NCBI GenBank assembly: GCA_903825285.1
Contig: CAIJZY010000003.1
Coordinates: forward strand, 62,001 to 126,000
Reading direction: 5' to 3'
From: an uncultured Opitutia bacterium
Lineage (GTDB): Bacteria; Verrucomicrobiota; Verrucomicrobiia; Opitutales; Opitutaceae
Length of the DNA: 64,000 bases
Below, piece by piece: positions 24,480 through 33,522 of the stretch. A model generated the notes under the pieces. The model had not been told where the DNA came from, did not search any database, and worked only from the letters and a program-made list of their open reading frames with translations. Each line of letters opens with the position of its first letter. Position 1 is the first letter of the stretch. The position numbers and the translations under genes were made by a program.

Positions 24480-25034
24480 ATGCGCGAGCGCCGCAAAGCC
24501 ACCAAGTCCTCGATCGCCGGCTCGCTCCTGCTGGCGCACCCGTCGCTCAAGGACCCGAATTTCCGCCGCACGGTGGTGCTGATGTCCGCGCACGGGGCCG
24601 ACGGAGCGATGGGCGTGGTGCTGAACCGCCCGCTGGGCCGGCGGCTGGGCGACCTGAACGGGGAGTTTGCCCTCGGACCGCTGGCGGCGGTGCCGCTCTA
24701 CTGCGGCGGTCCGGTCGAGCCCAAGCAGCTCCTGCTCGCGGCCTGGCAGCCGCGGGAGGACGGGTTCCAGCTGCAATTCGGCATCGAGCCCGACAAGGCC
24801 GCCCAGCTCTGTGCGGAGCCGGGCGCTCACATCCGGGCCTTCCTGGGTTACTCGGGCTGGACGGGCGGGCAGCTGGAAAATGAATTGAAGCAGAATACCT
24901 GGATCGTGACGGAGGTGCCGGCTGACCTGATGGACCATCCGCAGGACGACGGGCTCTGGCGCGGCGTGCTGGGCGGGGTGGGCGAGGAGTGGCGTCTGCT
25001 GGCCGAAGAACCGGACGACACGAGCCGGAATTGA
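24480..25034 (+). CDS. YqgE/AlgH family protein (DUF179)
   Basis: This 184-residue protein carries the YqgE signature: GSLLLAHPSLKDPNFRRTVVLM, GVVLNRPLGRRL, LYCGGPVEPKQLLLA and AFLGYSGWTGGQLENELKQ with NTWIV. The family is widespread in Gram-negative bacteria and usually has about 185 residues; its molecular function is not established. It is downstream of the dCMP deaminase gene, probably in the same transcript. Confidence 0.93.
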   Translation: MRERRKATKSSIAGSLLLAHPSLKDPNFRRTVVLMSAHGADGAMGVVLNRPLGRRLGDLNGEFALGPLAAVPLYCGGPVEPKQLLLAAWQPREDGFQLQFGIEPDKAAQLCAEPGAHIRAFLGYSGWTGGQLENELKQNTWIVTEVPADLMDHPQDDGLWRGVLGGVGEEWRLLAEEPDDTSRN

Positions 25035-25114
25035 GCGGCTAAGCGGCTGCGCGATGACGCGCTTAGTCCTTGTAGTCGAACGTACTAACGCCCACAAGCG
25101 CGGTTGCACGCACA

Positions 25115-25969
25115 ATGGGAATCCAGTTCGATCTCCGCAGCGCGGTCTTTTTCAATGCAGTCATAGGATTAGTTTTTTTTCTGTATACTCTGTATTTCGG
25201 TCGAATGCACCGCACCCATCCGGGATTCCGGGAATGGATGCTTTCCTCGCTGTTCTATTTTGTCTCGCAGACGCTCATCGGGCTGCGGGGCCACATTCCT
25301 GATTGGGCGTCCATCGTGGTTGGCGGCAATGTCCTGCAGTTGCTGACCTGCACGTTTCTCGCGGAGGGACTCGGGCAGTTTTTCGGCCAGACCAGCCGGC
25401 TGCGGTGGCTGAGCGTGCCGCCGGTGATCGGCCTGATCACGGGCAGCTATTTCACCTATCTCGCGCCGAACCTGGCGGCGCGGATCATCACGGTATCGTT
25501 GTTCACCCTGCCGGCGCTCGTCTACGGGCTCTGGCTCATGCGCCTGGCGGCGCGGTCCTTCTCGCTGGCTTCCTCATTTTGGCTGGTGCTCACCTTGGGC
25601 GGGCTGATCGCGCTGAACCTCGCCCGCGCGGCGGAGACGGCCAGCGCGGACATTGCGCCGCTCAGCGACCTCATGCGGGCCCCGATCAGCCAGTCCTATT
25701 TCGCGCTGCTGCTCTCGCTGTTTGTCCTCGCGCTCTACCTGGGCCTGCTCGGGCTGCATTCCCGGAGGACAGAGGTCGAGTTGAACACGGCGTTGGTCGA
25801 GCTGAACGCCCTGGAGGGCATGCTGCCGATCTGCTCGTACTGCAAAAAGATCCGCGATGAGAAAGGGGAGTGGAACCAGCTCGAGGCCTACATCAGTGAC
25901 CGCTCCGCCGCGGAGTTCACCCACGGCTATTGTCCGGAATGCGCGACGAAGTTCATCAAGGACCTGTAA
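25115..25969 (+). CDS. Membrane protein with C-terminal CxxC...CPxC sensor-like module
   Basis: This 284-residue protein has about seven hydrophobic segments in residues 8-225 ([19 protein letters not shown] first), then a short helix ([16 protein letters not shown]) and the motif [19 protein letters not shown] ... GYCPEC. That terminal module, with four cysteines that could bind zinc or a haem/cluster, is seen at the end of many histidine kinases and response regulators of this group. Here no kinase, GGDEF or other output domain follows it. The upstream spacer has CTAAGCG/CGCTTAG arms near 25040-25065. Role unknown; signalling is inferred from the module only. Confidence 0.7.
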   Translation: MGIQFDLRSAVFFNAVIGLVFFLYTLYFGRMHRTHPGFREWMLSSLFYFVSQTLIGLRGHIPDWASIVVGGNVLQLLTCTFLAEGLGQFFGQTSRLRWLSVPPVIGLITGSYFTYLAPNLAARIITVSLFTLPALVYGLWLMRLAARSFSLASSFWLVLTLGGLIALNLARAAETASADIAPLSDLMRAPISQSYFALLLSLFVLALYLGLLGLHSRRTEVELNTALVELNALEGMLPICSYCKKIRDEKGEWNQLEAYISDRSAAEFTHGYCPECATKFIKDL

Positions 25970-25972
25970 CAG

Positions 25973-25996
25973 GCGGCTTTGCGCTCGCGCAGCCGC
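25973..25996. terminator. GC hairpin between the membrane sensor and rpmJ
   Basis: GCGGCT pairs with AGCCGC, with an inner GCGC/GCGC stem. There is no T run, so termination strength is uncertain. It precedes the rpmJ promoter. Confidence 0.35.
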
Positions 25997-26021
25997 TGGG
26001 ACGGGGCGGCGGACATTTCAG

Positions 26022-26050
26022 TTGACACTCCTATGCGCGAGCTCTGTTTT
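26022..26050 (+). promoter_or_regulatory. Probable promoter of rpmJ-rpmE2
   Basis: A perfect TTGACA at 26022-26027 is followed after 17 bases by TGTTTT (26045-26050). The rpmJ ATG is 10 bases further, so the leader would be very short. I see no palindrome that I could call a Zur site. Confidence 0.45.
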
Positions 26051-26060
26051 GGTTTCTTTT

Positions 26061-26186
26061 ATGAAAGTCGTTTCCTCCATCAAATCTGCCAAGAAGCGCC
26101 ACCCGGCCTGCCAGGTCGTGCGTCGCAAGGGCAAGATCTACGTCATCAACAAAGTCGAGCCGCGCTACAAGGCGCGCCAGGGCTGA
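26061..26186 (+). CDS. rpmJ: 50S ribosomal protein bL36, cysteine-poor (type B)
   Basis: This 41-residue protein, [20 protein letters not shown] followed by [21 protein letters not shown], is a bL36 of the longer type B kind (like YkgO). The zinc-ribbon cysteines of the classical form are absent apart from one Cys at 17, so it should not need zinc. The frame is open far upstream, but the ribosomal protein begins at 26061. It is followed 19 bases later by type B bL31. Confidence 0.93.
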   Translation: MKVVSSIKSAKKRHPACQVVRRKGKIYVINKVEPRYKARQG

Positions 26187-26205
26187 TTAAACCCATTTTA
26201 CCGCC

Positions 26206-26457
26206 GTGAAAGCCGAAGGTCATCCCACGCTCAACAACGTCTGCTACCTCGATATTGGTACCGGCAGGCGCTTCCTCACCAAGTCCACGATGAAATCTGC
26301 CCGCAAGGAGAACATCGATGGCGTCGAGTACTTCGTCGTCGCCCGCGACGTGACGATGGATTCGCATCCCGCCTACACCGGCGAGAAGCGCATCGTCGAC
26401 ACCGCCGGCCGCGTCGAGAAGTTCACCTCGAAGTTCAAGCGCAGCTCCAAGAAGTAA
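26206..26457 (+). CDS. rpmE2: 50S ribosomal protein bL31, type B
   Basis: This 83-residue protein starts with GTG: MKAEGHPTLNNVCYLDIGTG, then RRFLTKSTMKS, and ends with AYTGEKRIVDTAGRVEKFTSKF. TAGRVEKF and the longer length mark the type B (YkgM-like) form, which lacks the CxxC zinc pair. It binds the large-subunit central protuberance. It is co-transcribed with rpmJ and followed by a strong terminator. Confidence 0.95.
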   Translation: MKAEGHPTLNNVCYLDIGTGRRFLTKSTMKSARKENIDGVEYFVVARDVTMDSHPAYTGEKRIVDTAGRVEKFTSKFKRSSKK

Positions 26458-26485
26458 ACGGTCTCCACCGTCCGACTCCTTTCCC

Positions 26486-26509
26486 GCCCTCCACCCGGAG
26501 GGCTTTTTT
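26486..26509 (+). terminator. Rho-independent terminator after rpmE2
   Basis: GCCCTCC (26486-26492), loop ACCC, GGAGGGC (26497-26503), then six T. A perfect 7-bp stem with a T run, 29 bases after the rpmE2 stop. Confidence 0.92.
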
Positions 26510-26545
26510 GTTGCCGCCCGCCGGGCGGGAGTGGCTCTGTGGGGT

Positions 26546-27187
26546 GTGCCTGACACGAAGCTGATCTGCCTGGACTGCGACAGCACGCTGAGCGCGCTGG
26601 AGGGCGTGGACGAGCTGGCACGACTGCGCGGGCCGGAGATCCTGGCGCGAGTGGAGCAGATGACGAACGACGCGATGGACGGCCGCGTCGCGGTCGAGGC
26701 GGTCTTCGGCCGCCGCCTGGAGATCATCCAGCCGCGCCGGGCGGACGTCGCGGCCGTGGGCCGGCGCTATGTCGAGACCATCGAGCCGACGGCGCGGGCC
26801 ACTCTGGCGGAGCTCCGGGCCCGGGGCTGGACGGCGGTGATCGTGAGCGGCGGCTTCACGCCGGCGATCCGGCCGCTGGCGGACCTGCTCGGCGTGACGC
26901 GCGTCGAGGCCGTGGAGCTTTTCTTCGCCGAGGACGGCAGCTACCGGGGCTATGACGCGGCCTTTCCCACCACGCGCTCGGGCGGCAAGTCCGAGGTCAT
27001 CCGGCGGCTGCGCGCCGAGCTGCAGCCGGTGCGGACCGTGATGGTGGGTGACGGCGTGAGCGACCTGGAGGCGAGCCCGGCGGTGGACCGCTTCATCGGC
27101 TTCGGCCGCTATGTCGCGCGGCCGCGGGTCCAGACGGAGGCGGCCGGCTTCATCCGTTCGCTCGACGAGCTGCTCCAACTCCTATGA
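26546..27187 (+). CDS. HAD-family phosphatase, SerB-like
   Basis: This 213-residue protein has the HAD motif I as LICLDCDSTL near the N-terminus, then GVDELARL, motif II in TAVIVSGGF, the Lys of motif III in GGKSEVIRRL, and motif IV in VMVGDGVSDLEA. The layout matches phosphoserine phosphatase (last step of serine synthesis), although other small-molecule phosphatases of this branch look alike. The start is a GTG, either at 26546 or five codons earlier at 26531. Its TGA overlaps the ATG of the transporter gene (ATGA), so the two are coupled. Confidence 0.82.
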   Translation: MPDTKLICLDCDSTLSALEGVDELARLRGPEILARVEQMTNDAMDGRVAVEAVFGRRLEIIQPRRADVAAVGRRYVETIEPTARATLAELRARGWTAVIVSGGFTPAIRPLADLLGVTRVEAVELFFAEDGSYRGYDAAFPTTRSGGKSEVIRRLRAELQPVRTVMVGDGVSDLEASPAVDRFIGFGRYVARPRVQTEAAGFIRSLDELLQLL

Positions 27188-28524
27188 GCCCGATTCTCCC
27201 CCTTGCCTCGGCGGCCGGCGCGTTTGAACTGCCACCGGTGCTGCTCGTGCCCTTTGGCCTGCTGCTCCTGCTGATCGCGGTGATGCCGCTGACGCCAGTC
27301 CGGGCGCACCACTGGTGGGAGCGGAATTATCCCTACGTCTCGATCGGGTTGGCGCTGCTGGTGGCGAGCTACTATCTCCTCCGCGTGCCGTCCGGCGGCG
27401 TCACGCTCACGCATTCACTGCACGAGTATGTCTCCTTCATCGCGCTGATCGGCTCGCTGTATGTCGTGTCGGGCGGCATCCACCTCCGCGTGAAGGGCGA
27501 GGCCACGCCCTGGGAGAACGTGCTCTTCCTCGCGGTGGGTGCGGTGCTGGCAAACGTCATCGGCACCACCGGCGCCTCGATGGTGCTGATCCGGCCGTGG
27601 ATCCGGATGAACAAGATCCGCGTCAGCGCGTACCATGTCGTCTTCTTCATCTTCGTGGTCTCGAACCTCGGCGGCGCGCTCACGCCGATTGGCGATCCGC
27701 CGCTGTTCCTCGGCTACCTCCGGGGCGTGCCGTTCTTCTGGCTGGTCGCGCACCTGTGGGACGAGTGGCTGGTCACGCTGGCCCTGGTGCTGGCCGTGTT
27801 CTGGGTGGTGGACCACTGGGGTTTCCGCCGGATGCCGCCGGACATCCAGGGCGAGCTGGAGGGGCGGAAAGAATCCTTCCGGATCGAGGGCCTGCCGAAT
27901 CTCGCGCTCCTGGCGGTGATCGTGGCCGGCGTGTTTCTCCCCGAGACATGCCTGATCCGGGAAATCGTGATGCTTGCGGCCGCCGGCGCCTCGCTGTGGA
28001 TCACACCACGGGAGATCCATGAGCAGAACCACTTCAATTTCGGGCCGGTGAAGGAAGTGGCCTTCCTGTTCATCGGCATCTTCACGACGATGATGCCGGC
28101 GCTGAACTACCTCGAGGGCCATGGCAGCCAGCTCGGCTTCACGCGGCCGGCGCAGTATTACTACGCGACCGGCGGGCTGTCGGCGGTCCTGGACAATGCC
28201 CCGACCTATGTGAATTTCCTGAAGCTGGCCGAGACGACCTTCGTCACGGAAACCGGCGAGGAGCAGGCGGCCGGCGGCGGCGACTATGACCGTCGCGCGG
28301 TGGCGATCCTGCTGAAAACCCACCCGGACATCGTGGCGGCCATCAGCCTGGGCGCGGTCTTCTTCGGCGCGCTGACCTACATCGGCAACGGTCCGAACTT
28401 CATGGTGCGCTCGATCGCGCAGAGCTCGGGCGTGCACTGCCCGAGCTTCTTCGGGTATATCTTCCGCTACAGCCTGCCGGTGCTGCTGCCGATCCTCGGG
28501 CTCAGCGGCTGGCTGTTTCTGTAG
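27184..28524 (+). CDS. Sodium:proton antiporter / CitMHS-like permease (NhaD type)
   Basis: This 446-residue inner-membrane protein has about 11-12 hydrophobic segments. Conserved-looking loops are ANVIGTTGASMVLIRP, FIFVVSNLGGALTPIGDPPLF and SAVLDNAPTYVNFLKLA, all typical of the ion transporter superfamily branch that includes NhaD and CitMHS_2 proteins. Ion specificity (Na+/H+ exchange or organic anion) is not provable from the sequence. It overlaps the SerB-like gene by four bases. The TAG stop is immediately followed by a hairpin and a repeat element. Confidence 0.85.
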   Translation: MSPILPLASAAGAFELPPVLLVPFGLLLLLIAVMPLTPVRAHHWWERNYPYVSIGLALLVASYYLLRVPSGGVTLTHSLHEYVSFIALIGSLYVVSGGIHLRVKGEATPWENVLFLAVGAVLANVIGTTGASMVLIRPWIRMNKIRVSAYHVVFFIFVVSNLGGALTPIGDPPLFLGYLRGVPFFWLVAHLWDEWLVTLALVLAVFWVVDHWGFRRMPPDIQGELEGRKESFRIEGLPNLALLAVIVAGVFLPETCLIREIVMLAAAGASLWITPREIHEQNHFNFGPVKEVAFLFIGIFTTMMPALNYLEGHGSQLGFTRPAQYYYATGGLSAVLDNAPTYVNFLKLAETTFVTETGEEQAAGGGDYDRRAVAILLKTHPDIVAAISLGAVFFGALTYIGNGPNFMVRSIAQSSGVHCPSFFGYIFRYSLPVLLPILGLSGWLFL

Positions 28525-28541
28525 GGCGCCGGAAGGCGCCC
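28524..28541. terminator. GC hairpin after the NhaD-type gene
   Basis: GGGCGCC, loop GGAA, GGCGCCC form a strong stem at the stop codon, without a T run. The TTGAAAG repeat element starts right after it, as at the end of the GH2 gene. Confidence 0.5.
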
Positions 28542-28630
28542 GGTTGAAAGTTGAAAGCTGAGAGTTGATAGACGGAGTTGAAGCTGGCCGCGGGGCGCGG
28601 CTTTCAACTCGGCTCTTTCAACCCTCAACT
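28542..28630. repeat. Inverted arrays of the 7-nt unit TTGAAAG (copy 1)
   Basis: Left arm 28542-28576: GGTTGAA, AGTTGAA, AGCTGAG, AGTTGAT, AGACGGA. Right arm 28601-28628: CTTTCAA, CTCGGCT, CTTTCAA, CCCTCAA. The GC-rich core contains CTGGCCGCGGGGCG. The spacer of two convergent genes is almost completely occupied by it. The core and the AGACGGA unit are shared with the copy at 38591. Confidence 0.8.
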
Positions 28631-28649
28631 GCGCCGCTCGGCGCGGCGC

Positions 28650-29924
28650 TTACGGGAAGAGCCCGCGGGCGGCCTTTGCCTCGGCGACGCGGGCGATGCC
28701 CAGGGTCAGCGCGGCGAGCCGGCGGTTGAACTTGAACTTCCGCTTCTGCGCGTCGACCGAGTCCTTCGCCTTGTCGAGCATGGCGAAGAGCTTCGTGAGC
28801 ACCTCGTCGCGCGTCCAATAGAAGCTCGAGAGGTTCTGCAGCCACTCGAAGTAGGAGACGATCACGCCGCCCGAATTGCACAGCACGTCGGGGATCAGCT
28901 CGATCTCCTCGCGCTGCTCCAGGATGCGGTCGGCGGCATTGGTCGTGGGGCCGTTGGCGCCCTCGGCCAGGACGCGGCACTTGAGCTTCGGGGCGTTCTT
29001 CTCGGTGATGACGCGCTCGAGCGCGGCCGGGATGAGGGCGGTGCATTTGAGCTCCAGCATGTCCTCGTTCGAGATGGGCTCGGCGCCGTCAAAGTCCTTC
29101 AGCACCTTGGCGTACTGGAGATAGGCGAGGGCCTTCTTGATGTTGATGCCCTTCGGATTGTAGAGGCCGCCGGTGTAGTCGGAGATCGCGATGATCTTCG
29201 CGCCGTAGCTCTCGAGCGCGATCGCGGTCTCGCTGCCGACGTTGCCGAAGCCCTGGATGACCGCGGTCGCCTTGTTGACCGGGATCTTCATGTCCTCGAG
29301 GTATTTCTTGGTGAGGTAGGCGACGCCCGCGCCCGTGGCCTCGCGGCGGCCCTGCGAGCCACCGAGGGAGATGGGCTTGCCCGTGACGACCGCCGGGGAG
29401 AGGTGGCCGACATGGGTCGAGTAAGTGTCCATCATCCAGCCCATGATCTTCTCGTTCGTGCCGACGTCCGGTGCCGGCACGTCGGTCTGCGGCCCGAGGA
29501 AGTTCACCATCTCCTGCATGTAGCGGCGGGAGAGGTGCTCCAGCTCGGACTCGGAAAGCTGCTTGGGGTCCACGATCACGCCGCCCTTGGCGCCGCCGTA
29601 GGGCAGGCCGGCCAGCGAGCATTTCCAGCTCATCCACATCGCGAGCGCGGCGACCTCGCCGATGGTGACGTCCTGGTGGAAGCGAATGCCGCCCTTGGAC
29701 GGACCGGTGGAGACGTTGTGCTGGACGCGGTAACCCTCGAAAACCGTTACACTTCCATCGATGCGACGCACCGGCAGCGTGACGGCCATGCAGCGCCGGG
29801 GGTACTTGGTTCGGTCGCGGATCGCCTCCGGGAGGTTGATGGCATCGGCAGCTTGATCAAACTGCCGGCAGGCCATTTTAAAGACTTCTGAATCGTAGAG
29901 GCTCGAAACAATTGCTTTGGACAT
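28650..29924 (-). CDS. gdhA: Glutamate dehydrogenase (Glu/Leu/Phe/Val family)
   Basis: This 424-residue enzyme interconverts glutamate and 2-oxoglutarate plus ammonia. Visible are PSKGGIRFHQ, the catalytic lysine region LAGLPYGGAKGGV, PAPDVGTNEKIMGWM, and the Rossmann loop IQGFGNVGSETA followed by ISDYTGG. The length and the absence of extra domains fit the hexameric small GDH class. Coenzyme choice is not certain. It converges on the NhaD-type gene and is divergent from the coiled-coil membrane protein gene, 145 bases away. Confidence 0.93.
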   Translation of the reverse strand: MSKAIVSSLYDSEVFKMACRQFDQAADAINLPEAIRDRTKYPRRCMAVTLPVRRIDGSVTVFEGYRVQHNVSTGPSKGGIRFHQDVTIGEVAALAMWMSWKCSLAGLPYGGAKGGVIVDPKQLSESELEHLSRRYMQEMVNFLGPQTDVPAPDVGTNEKIMGWMMDTYSTHVGHLSPAVVTGKPISLGGSQGRREATGAGVAYLTKKYLEDMKIPVNKATAVIQGFGNVGSETAIALESYGAKIIAISDYTGGLYNPKGINIKKALAYLQYAKVLKDFDGAEPISNEDMLELKCTALIPAALERVITEKNAPKLKCRVLAEGANGPTTNAADRILEQREEIELIPDVLCNSGGVIVSYFEWLQNLSSFYWTRDEVLTKLFAMLDKAKDSVDAQKRKFKFNRRLAALTLGIARVAEAKAARGLFP

Positions 29925-30069
29925 GGGACTGGGGTTGGGGAGGCTTTTGGGTAGGGTCCGTTTTGGATGATGAGAGCATGGGAAAAAGCCGCGGGTTTAG
30001 CAATTGGCATCGGGCTACACCACGCGTTCAATGATGGAGACTAATTGTTTAGAAAACCGGGCATGATAC

Positions 30070-31494
30070 ATGGGGGCGTTGATTAAAATAGTCCGCTGGT
30101 TCCTCGAAAAGACCGCCACCGCCGGCCTGATCCTGGGCTTGTCCCTGGCTGCCGGAGGATTGTGGCTGTACCTGCGGGACAACGTGGACTTCGACGAATG
30201 GCGCCATGACGTCATCCGGACCCTTACCGGGGAGCGCGCCAAGGTGCAGTCGGCCCTGGATGATGTCCGGCTGCGGCTCAACCACACCACCGCGGATATC
30301 GCGGCGGAGCAGGAGCGCATCCGGCAGGCCGACAAGGTGATCGCACAATTGGAGGAGCTGGACAGCACCTGGGACCGCATCACCGGCGATCCGCAGCAAC
30401 GGGCAAACCGCGAGCGGCGGGAAAAGCTGGCCCAGACCCGGGCCGAATCGCAGGCCCGCGTGGCCAAGCTGCAGGAAGATTTCACCCGGACGACTTGGGA
30501 GCGCGACGGGCTGGAGATCGCGCTGGGCAAGGTGGACGCGCAGCTGCGCGCGATCGAGGCGAAGCGCTCGAAGGTGCTGCACTACCTCGAGCGGATCTGG
30601 AATTACCCGGTCGGCCGGCTCACCGTGAAGGGCTGGGTCTATCTCGCGTTGGGGCTCTATTTTCTGGGTCCGACCCTGGGCAAGCTGGTCCTGTTCTTCG
30701 GGCTCGCGCCCCTCATCGTGCGGGGCCGTCCCGTCCAGCTCGCGACGACGCTGCCCGAGATGCCGGGCGTGGGTCCCAGCTCCGTCTCCACCGACCTGAC
30801 CCTGCTGCCCGGTGAGCGGCTGTGGGTGCGCGAGAAGTTCCTGCAGGCGTCCGACGAGGGCCTGCGGCGGCGGACGCGCTGGCTGCTCGACTGGCGGATG
30901 CCGTTCACCTGCTACGCGAGCGGGCTCAAGGAGATGGTGGAGATGAGGAATCCCCACCTGCACCGGGAGTACCGCTGCACGCTCTCCCACCAGGCCGACC
31001 CGCACGCCGAGCTGGCGATCGTGACCCTGCGCCCGGAGTCGCGCATGGTGATCCGGCCGAGCTTCCTCGCGGGCGTGCTCGTGGGCGGCGACGCCGGCCT
31101 GGTTGTCCATCGCCGGTGGCAGTTTCTGCGCTGGCAGTCGTGGGTGACGCTCCAATTCCGGTTCCTGGAGTTTCAGGGGCCGTGCCGGCTGGTGATCGCG
31201 GGGAGTCGCGGGGTGCGGACGGAGTGGCTGGTGGGCGGCCCCGATGACTCGCGTCCGGCGCGGCGGGCCAACCAGGATGCCACGATCGGCTTCACGCCCA
31301 ACCTCGAGTACCGCCCGGTGCGGGCCGAGTCCTTCTGGGGCTACTACCGCGGCATGAACCCGCTCTTCGACGACCTCTTCGCGGGCTCCGGGCTGTTCCT
31401 GTGCCAGCAGGTCGCGACGGAGGGTGAAGCGAAGGCTGCACGCCGGTTTTGGTCGAATGTCTGGGGCGGCGCCCTCAGGGTGTTCGGGCTCTGA
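30070..31494 (+). CDS. Membrane-anchored coiled-coil protein of unknown function
   Basis: This 474-residue protein has a transmembrane segment near 17-36 ([19 protein letters not shown]), a predicted coiled coil from about 50 to 175 ([19 protein letters not shown]..., [17 protein letters not shown]-like heptads), a second hydrophobic stretch at about 190-215, and a soluble C-terminal half. The latter contains [22 protein letters not shown] and [13 protein letters not shown], faintly reminiscent of AIM24-type domains, but I would not assign that family. It ends two bases before uvrB, so both are probably on one transcript. Function unknown. Confidence 0.72.
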   Translation: MGALIKIVRWFLEKTATAGLILGLSLAAGGLWLYLRDNVDFDEWRHDVIRTLTGERAKVQSALDDVRLRLNHTTADIAAEQERIRQADKVIAQLEELDSTWDRITGDPQQRANRERREKLAQTRAESQARVAKLQEDFTRTTWERDGLEIALGKVDAQLRAIEAKRSKVLHYLERIWNYPVGRLTVKGWVYLALGLYFLGPTLGKLVLFFGLAPLIVRGRPVQLATTLPEMPGVGPSSVSTDLTLLPGERLWVREKFLQASDEGLRRRTRWLLDWRMPFTCYASGLKEMVEMRNPHLHREYRCTLSHQADPHAELAIVTLRPESRMVIRPSFLAGVLVGGDAGLVVHRRWQFLRWQSWVTLQFRFLEFQGPCRLVIAGSRGVRTEWLVGGPDDSRPARRANQDATIGFTPNLEYRPVRAESFWGYYRGMNPLFDDLFAGSGLFLCQQVATEGEAKAARRFWSNVWGGALRVFGL

Positions 31495-31496
31495 CC

Positions 31497-33518
31497 ATGC
31501 TGTTCAAACTGAAGTCCGACTACGCCCCCAAGGGCGACCAGCCCCAGGCCATCGAGCAGCTGGTCAAGTCCATCCGGGCCGGCAACCGTCACCAGACCCT
31601 CCTCGGCGTCACCGGCTCCGGCAAGACCTTCACCATGGCGAACGTCATCGCCCAGTGCGACCGGCCGACGCTCATCATCTCGCACAACAAGACCCTCGCC
31701 GCGCAGCTGTACTCCGAGTTCAAGAATTTCTTTCCCGACAACGCGGTGGAGTACTTCGTCAGCTACTACGACTACTACCAGCCTGAGGCCTACATTCCCT
31801 CCAGCGACACCTTCATCGAGAAGGACTCCTCGATCAACGAGGAGATTGAGCGCCTGCGCATCGCCACCACCAGCTCCCTGGTCTCGCGCCGCGACGTGAT
31901 CGTCGTCGCCAGCGTGTCCTGCATTTACGGCCTGGGCTCGCCCGAGGAGTTCACCTCCATGCGCATCATGCTGCGCCGCGGCCAGCCGTTCGGCCGGCAG
32001 CAGCTGCTGGAGCGGCTGGTGGAAAACCTGTACGAGCGGAACGACTATGACCTGAAGCGCGGGTGCTTCCGCGTGCGGGGCGACGTCGTGGACATCATGC
32101 CGGCGTACCTCGAGCGCGGGCTGCGAGTGGAGTTCTTCGGGGACGACCTCGAGGCGCTGAGCGAGTTCGATCCGCTCACCGGCACGGTGCTGCGGCCGCT
32201 GGATCAATTCGACCTCTACCCGGCCAACCAGTACGTCACGAGCCGCGGCCGGCTCGAGCCGGCCATCGCGGGGATCAAGGCGGAGCTCGACGAGCGCGTG
32301 GCGTACTTCGAGAAGCAGGCGCAGTACCTGGAGGCCCAGCGGATCCGAATGCGCACGAACTACGACCTGGAGATGCTCCAGGAAATGGGCTTCTGCAGCG
32401 GCATCGAGAACTACTCCCGCCACCTCACGGCCCGGAAGGCCGGCGAGCGCCCGTTCTGCCTGATCGATTTTTTCCCCCAGGACTACCTGCTGATGATCGA
32501 CGAGAGCCATGCCACCGTCCCGCAGGTCGGCGGGATGTACAACGGCGACCGCTCGCGCAAGCAGACGCTGGTCAACTTCGGCTTCCGGCTGCCGTCGGCG
32601 CTCGACAACCGCCCGCAGAGCTTCGCGGAGTTCCAGCAGATCGCCGGGCAGACCCTCTACGTCTCGGCGACGCCGGCGGAGTACGAGCTGAAGCAGTCGG
32701 CCGTCGTGGCCGAGCAGCTGATCCGGCCCACCGGGCTGCTGGACCCGGAGATCACCGTGCGGCCGGCGCAGGGGCAGGTGGAGGACCTGATGGCCGAGAT
32801 CCGCCGCGCGACCGCGGCCGGCGAGCGGGTGCTCGTCACCACGCTCACCAAGCGCCTGTCCGAGGACCTCACGACCTACCTGCGCGAGGCCCAGATCCGG
32901 GTCGAGTACCTGCACTCCGACATCGACGCGATCGAGCGCATCGAGATCCTGCGCAACCTGCGCCTCGGCAACTTCGACGTGCTCATCGGCATCAATCTCC
33001 TGCGCGAGGGCCTGGACCTGCCGGAGGTCGCCCTCGTGGCGATCCTCGACGCCGACAAGGAGGGCTTCCTGCGCAGCGAGACGAGCCTCATCCAGACCGC
33101 GGGCCGCGCCGCGCGGCACGAGAAGGGCCGCGTGATCTTCTACGCCGACCGCCTGACCGAGTCCATCAATCGCACCGTCGCCACCGTCACCTACCGGCGC
33201 GCCAAGCAGCTCGCGTACAACCAGGAGCACGGCATCACGCCGCACAGCGTGAAGCGCGCCGCGCAGTCCAGCCTGCACACCTACGACGGCTCGGGCGAAC
33301 GCACGGAGCCGATGGCGGCCGAGGCGGTGGACGACGTCGCGGCGGTGATCGCCGAGCTTGAGGAGGAGATGCAGGAGGCCGCCGGCCGGCTGGAGTTCGA
33401 GCGGGCGGCAGTGCTGCGCGACCAGGTCAACTCGCTCCGGTCCGGCGACTACAAGCAGGCCGCGCGTCCGTCCAAGTACCCGTCCCGCGGCGCGGGCAAG
33501 CCCCGCGCCCCGCGCTGA
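31497..33518 (+). CDS. uvrB: Excinuclease ABC subunit B
   Basis: UvrB verifies damage and loads UvrC in nucleotide excision repair. The 673-residue protein shows Walker [14 protein letters not shown], the beta-hairpin [13 protein letters not shown], the DExx box [10 protein letters not shown], helicase motifs including [16 protein letters not shown] and QTAGRAARH, and a C-terminal UVR domain ([22 protein letters not shown]) for UvrC binding. The ATG at 31497 gives the usual start ([19 protein letters not shown]). It follows the coiled-coil protein gene closely and converges on hpt. Confidence 0.97.
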   Translation: MLFKLKSDYAPKGDQPQAIEQLVKSIRAGNRHQTLLGVTGSGKTFTMANVIAQCDRPTLIISHNKTLAAQLYSEFKNFFPDNAVEYFVSYYDYYQPEAYIPSSDTFIEKDSSINEEIERLRIATTSSLVSRRDVIVVASVSCIYGLGSPEEFTSMRIMLRRGQPFGRQQLLERLVENLYERNDYDLKRGCFRVRGDVVDIMPAYLERGLRVEFFGDDLEALSEFDPLTGTVLRPLDQFDLYPANQYVTSRGRLEPAIAGIKAELDERVAYFEKQAQYLEAQRIRMRTNYDLEMLQEMGFCSGIENYSRHLTARKAGERPFCLIDFFPQDYLLMIDESHATVPQVGGMYNGDRSRKQTLVNFGFRLPSALDNRPQSFAEFQQIAGQTLYVSATPAEYELKQSAVVAEQLIRPTGLLDPEITVRPAQGQVEDLMAEIRRATAAGERVLVTTLTKRLSEDLTTYLREAQIRVEYLHSDIDAIERIEILRNLRLGNFDVLIGINLLREGLDLPEVALVAILDADKEGFLRSETSLIQTAGRAARHEKGRVIFYADRLTESINRTVATVTYRRAKQLAYNQEHGITPHSVKRAAQSSLHTYDGSGERTEPMAAEAVDDVAAVIAELEEEMQEAAGRLEFERAAVLRDQVNSLRSGDYKQAARPSKYPSRGAGKPRAPR

Positions 33519-33522
33519 GCGC

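Noticed and set aside
28542-28630. Possible CRISPR array
   Set aside because: Units are 7 nt, contiguous and inverted; no constant repeats of 24-40 nt with unique spacers and no cas genes in the window.
31344-33278. 644-codon minus-strand frame opposite uvrB
   Set aside because: Antisense to a textbook UvrB; composition is typical of GC-rich antisense.
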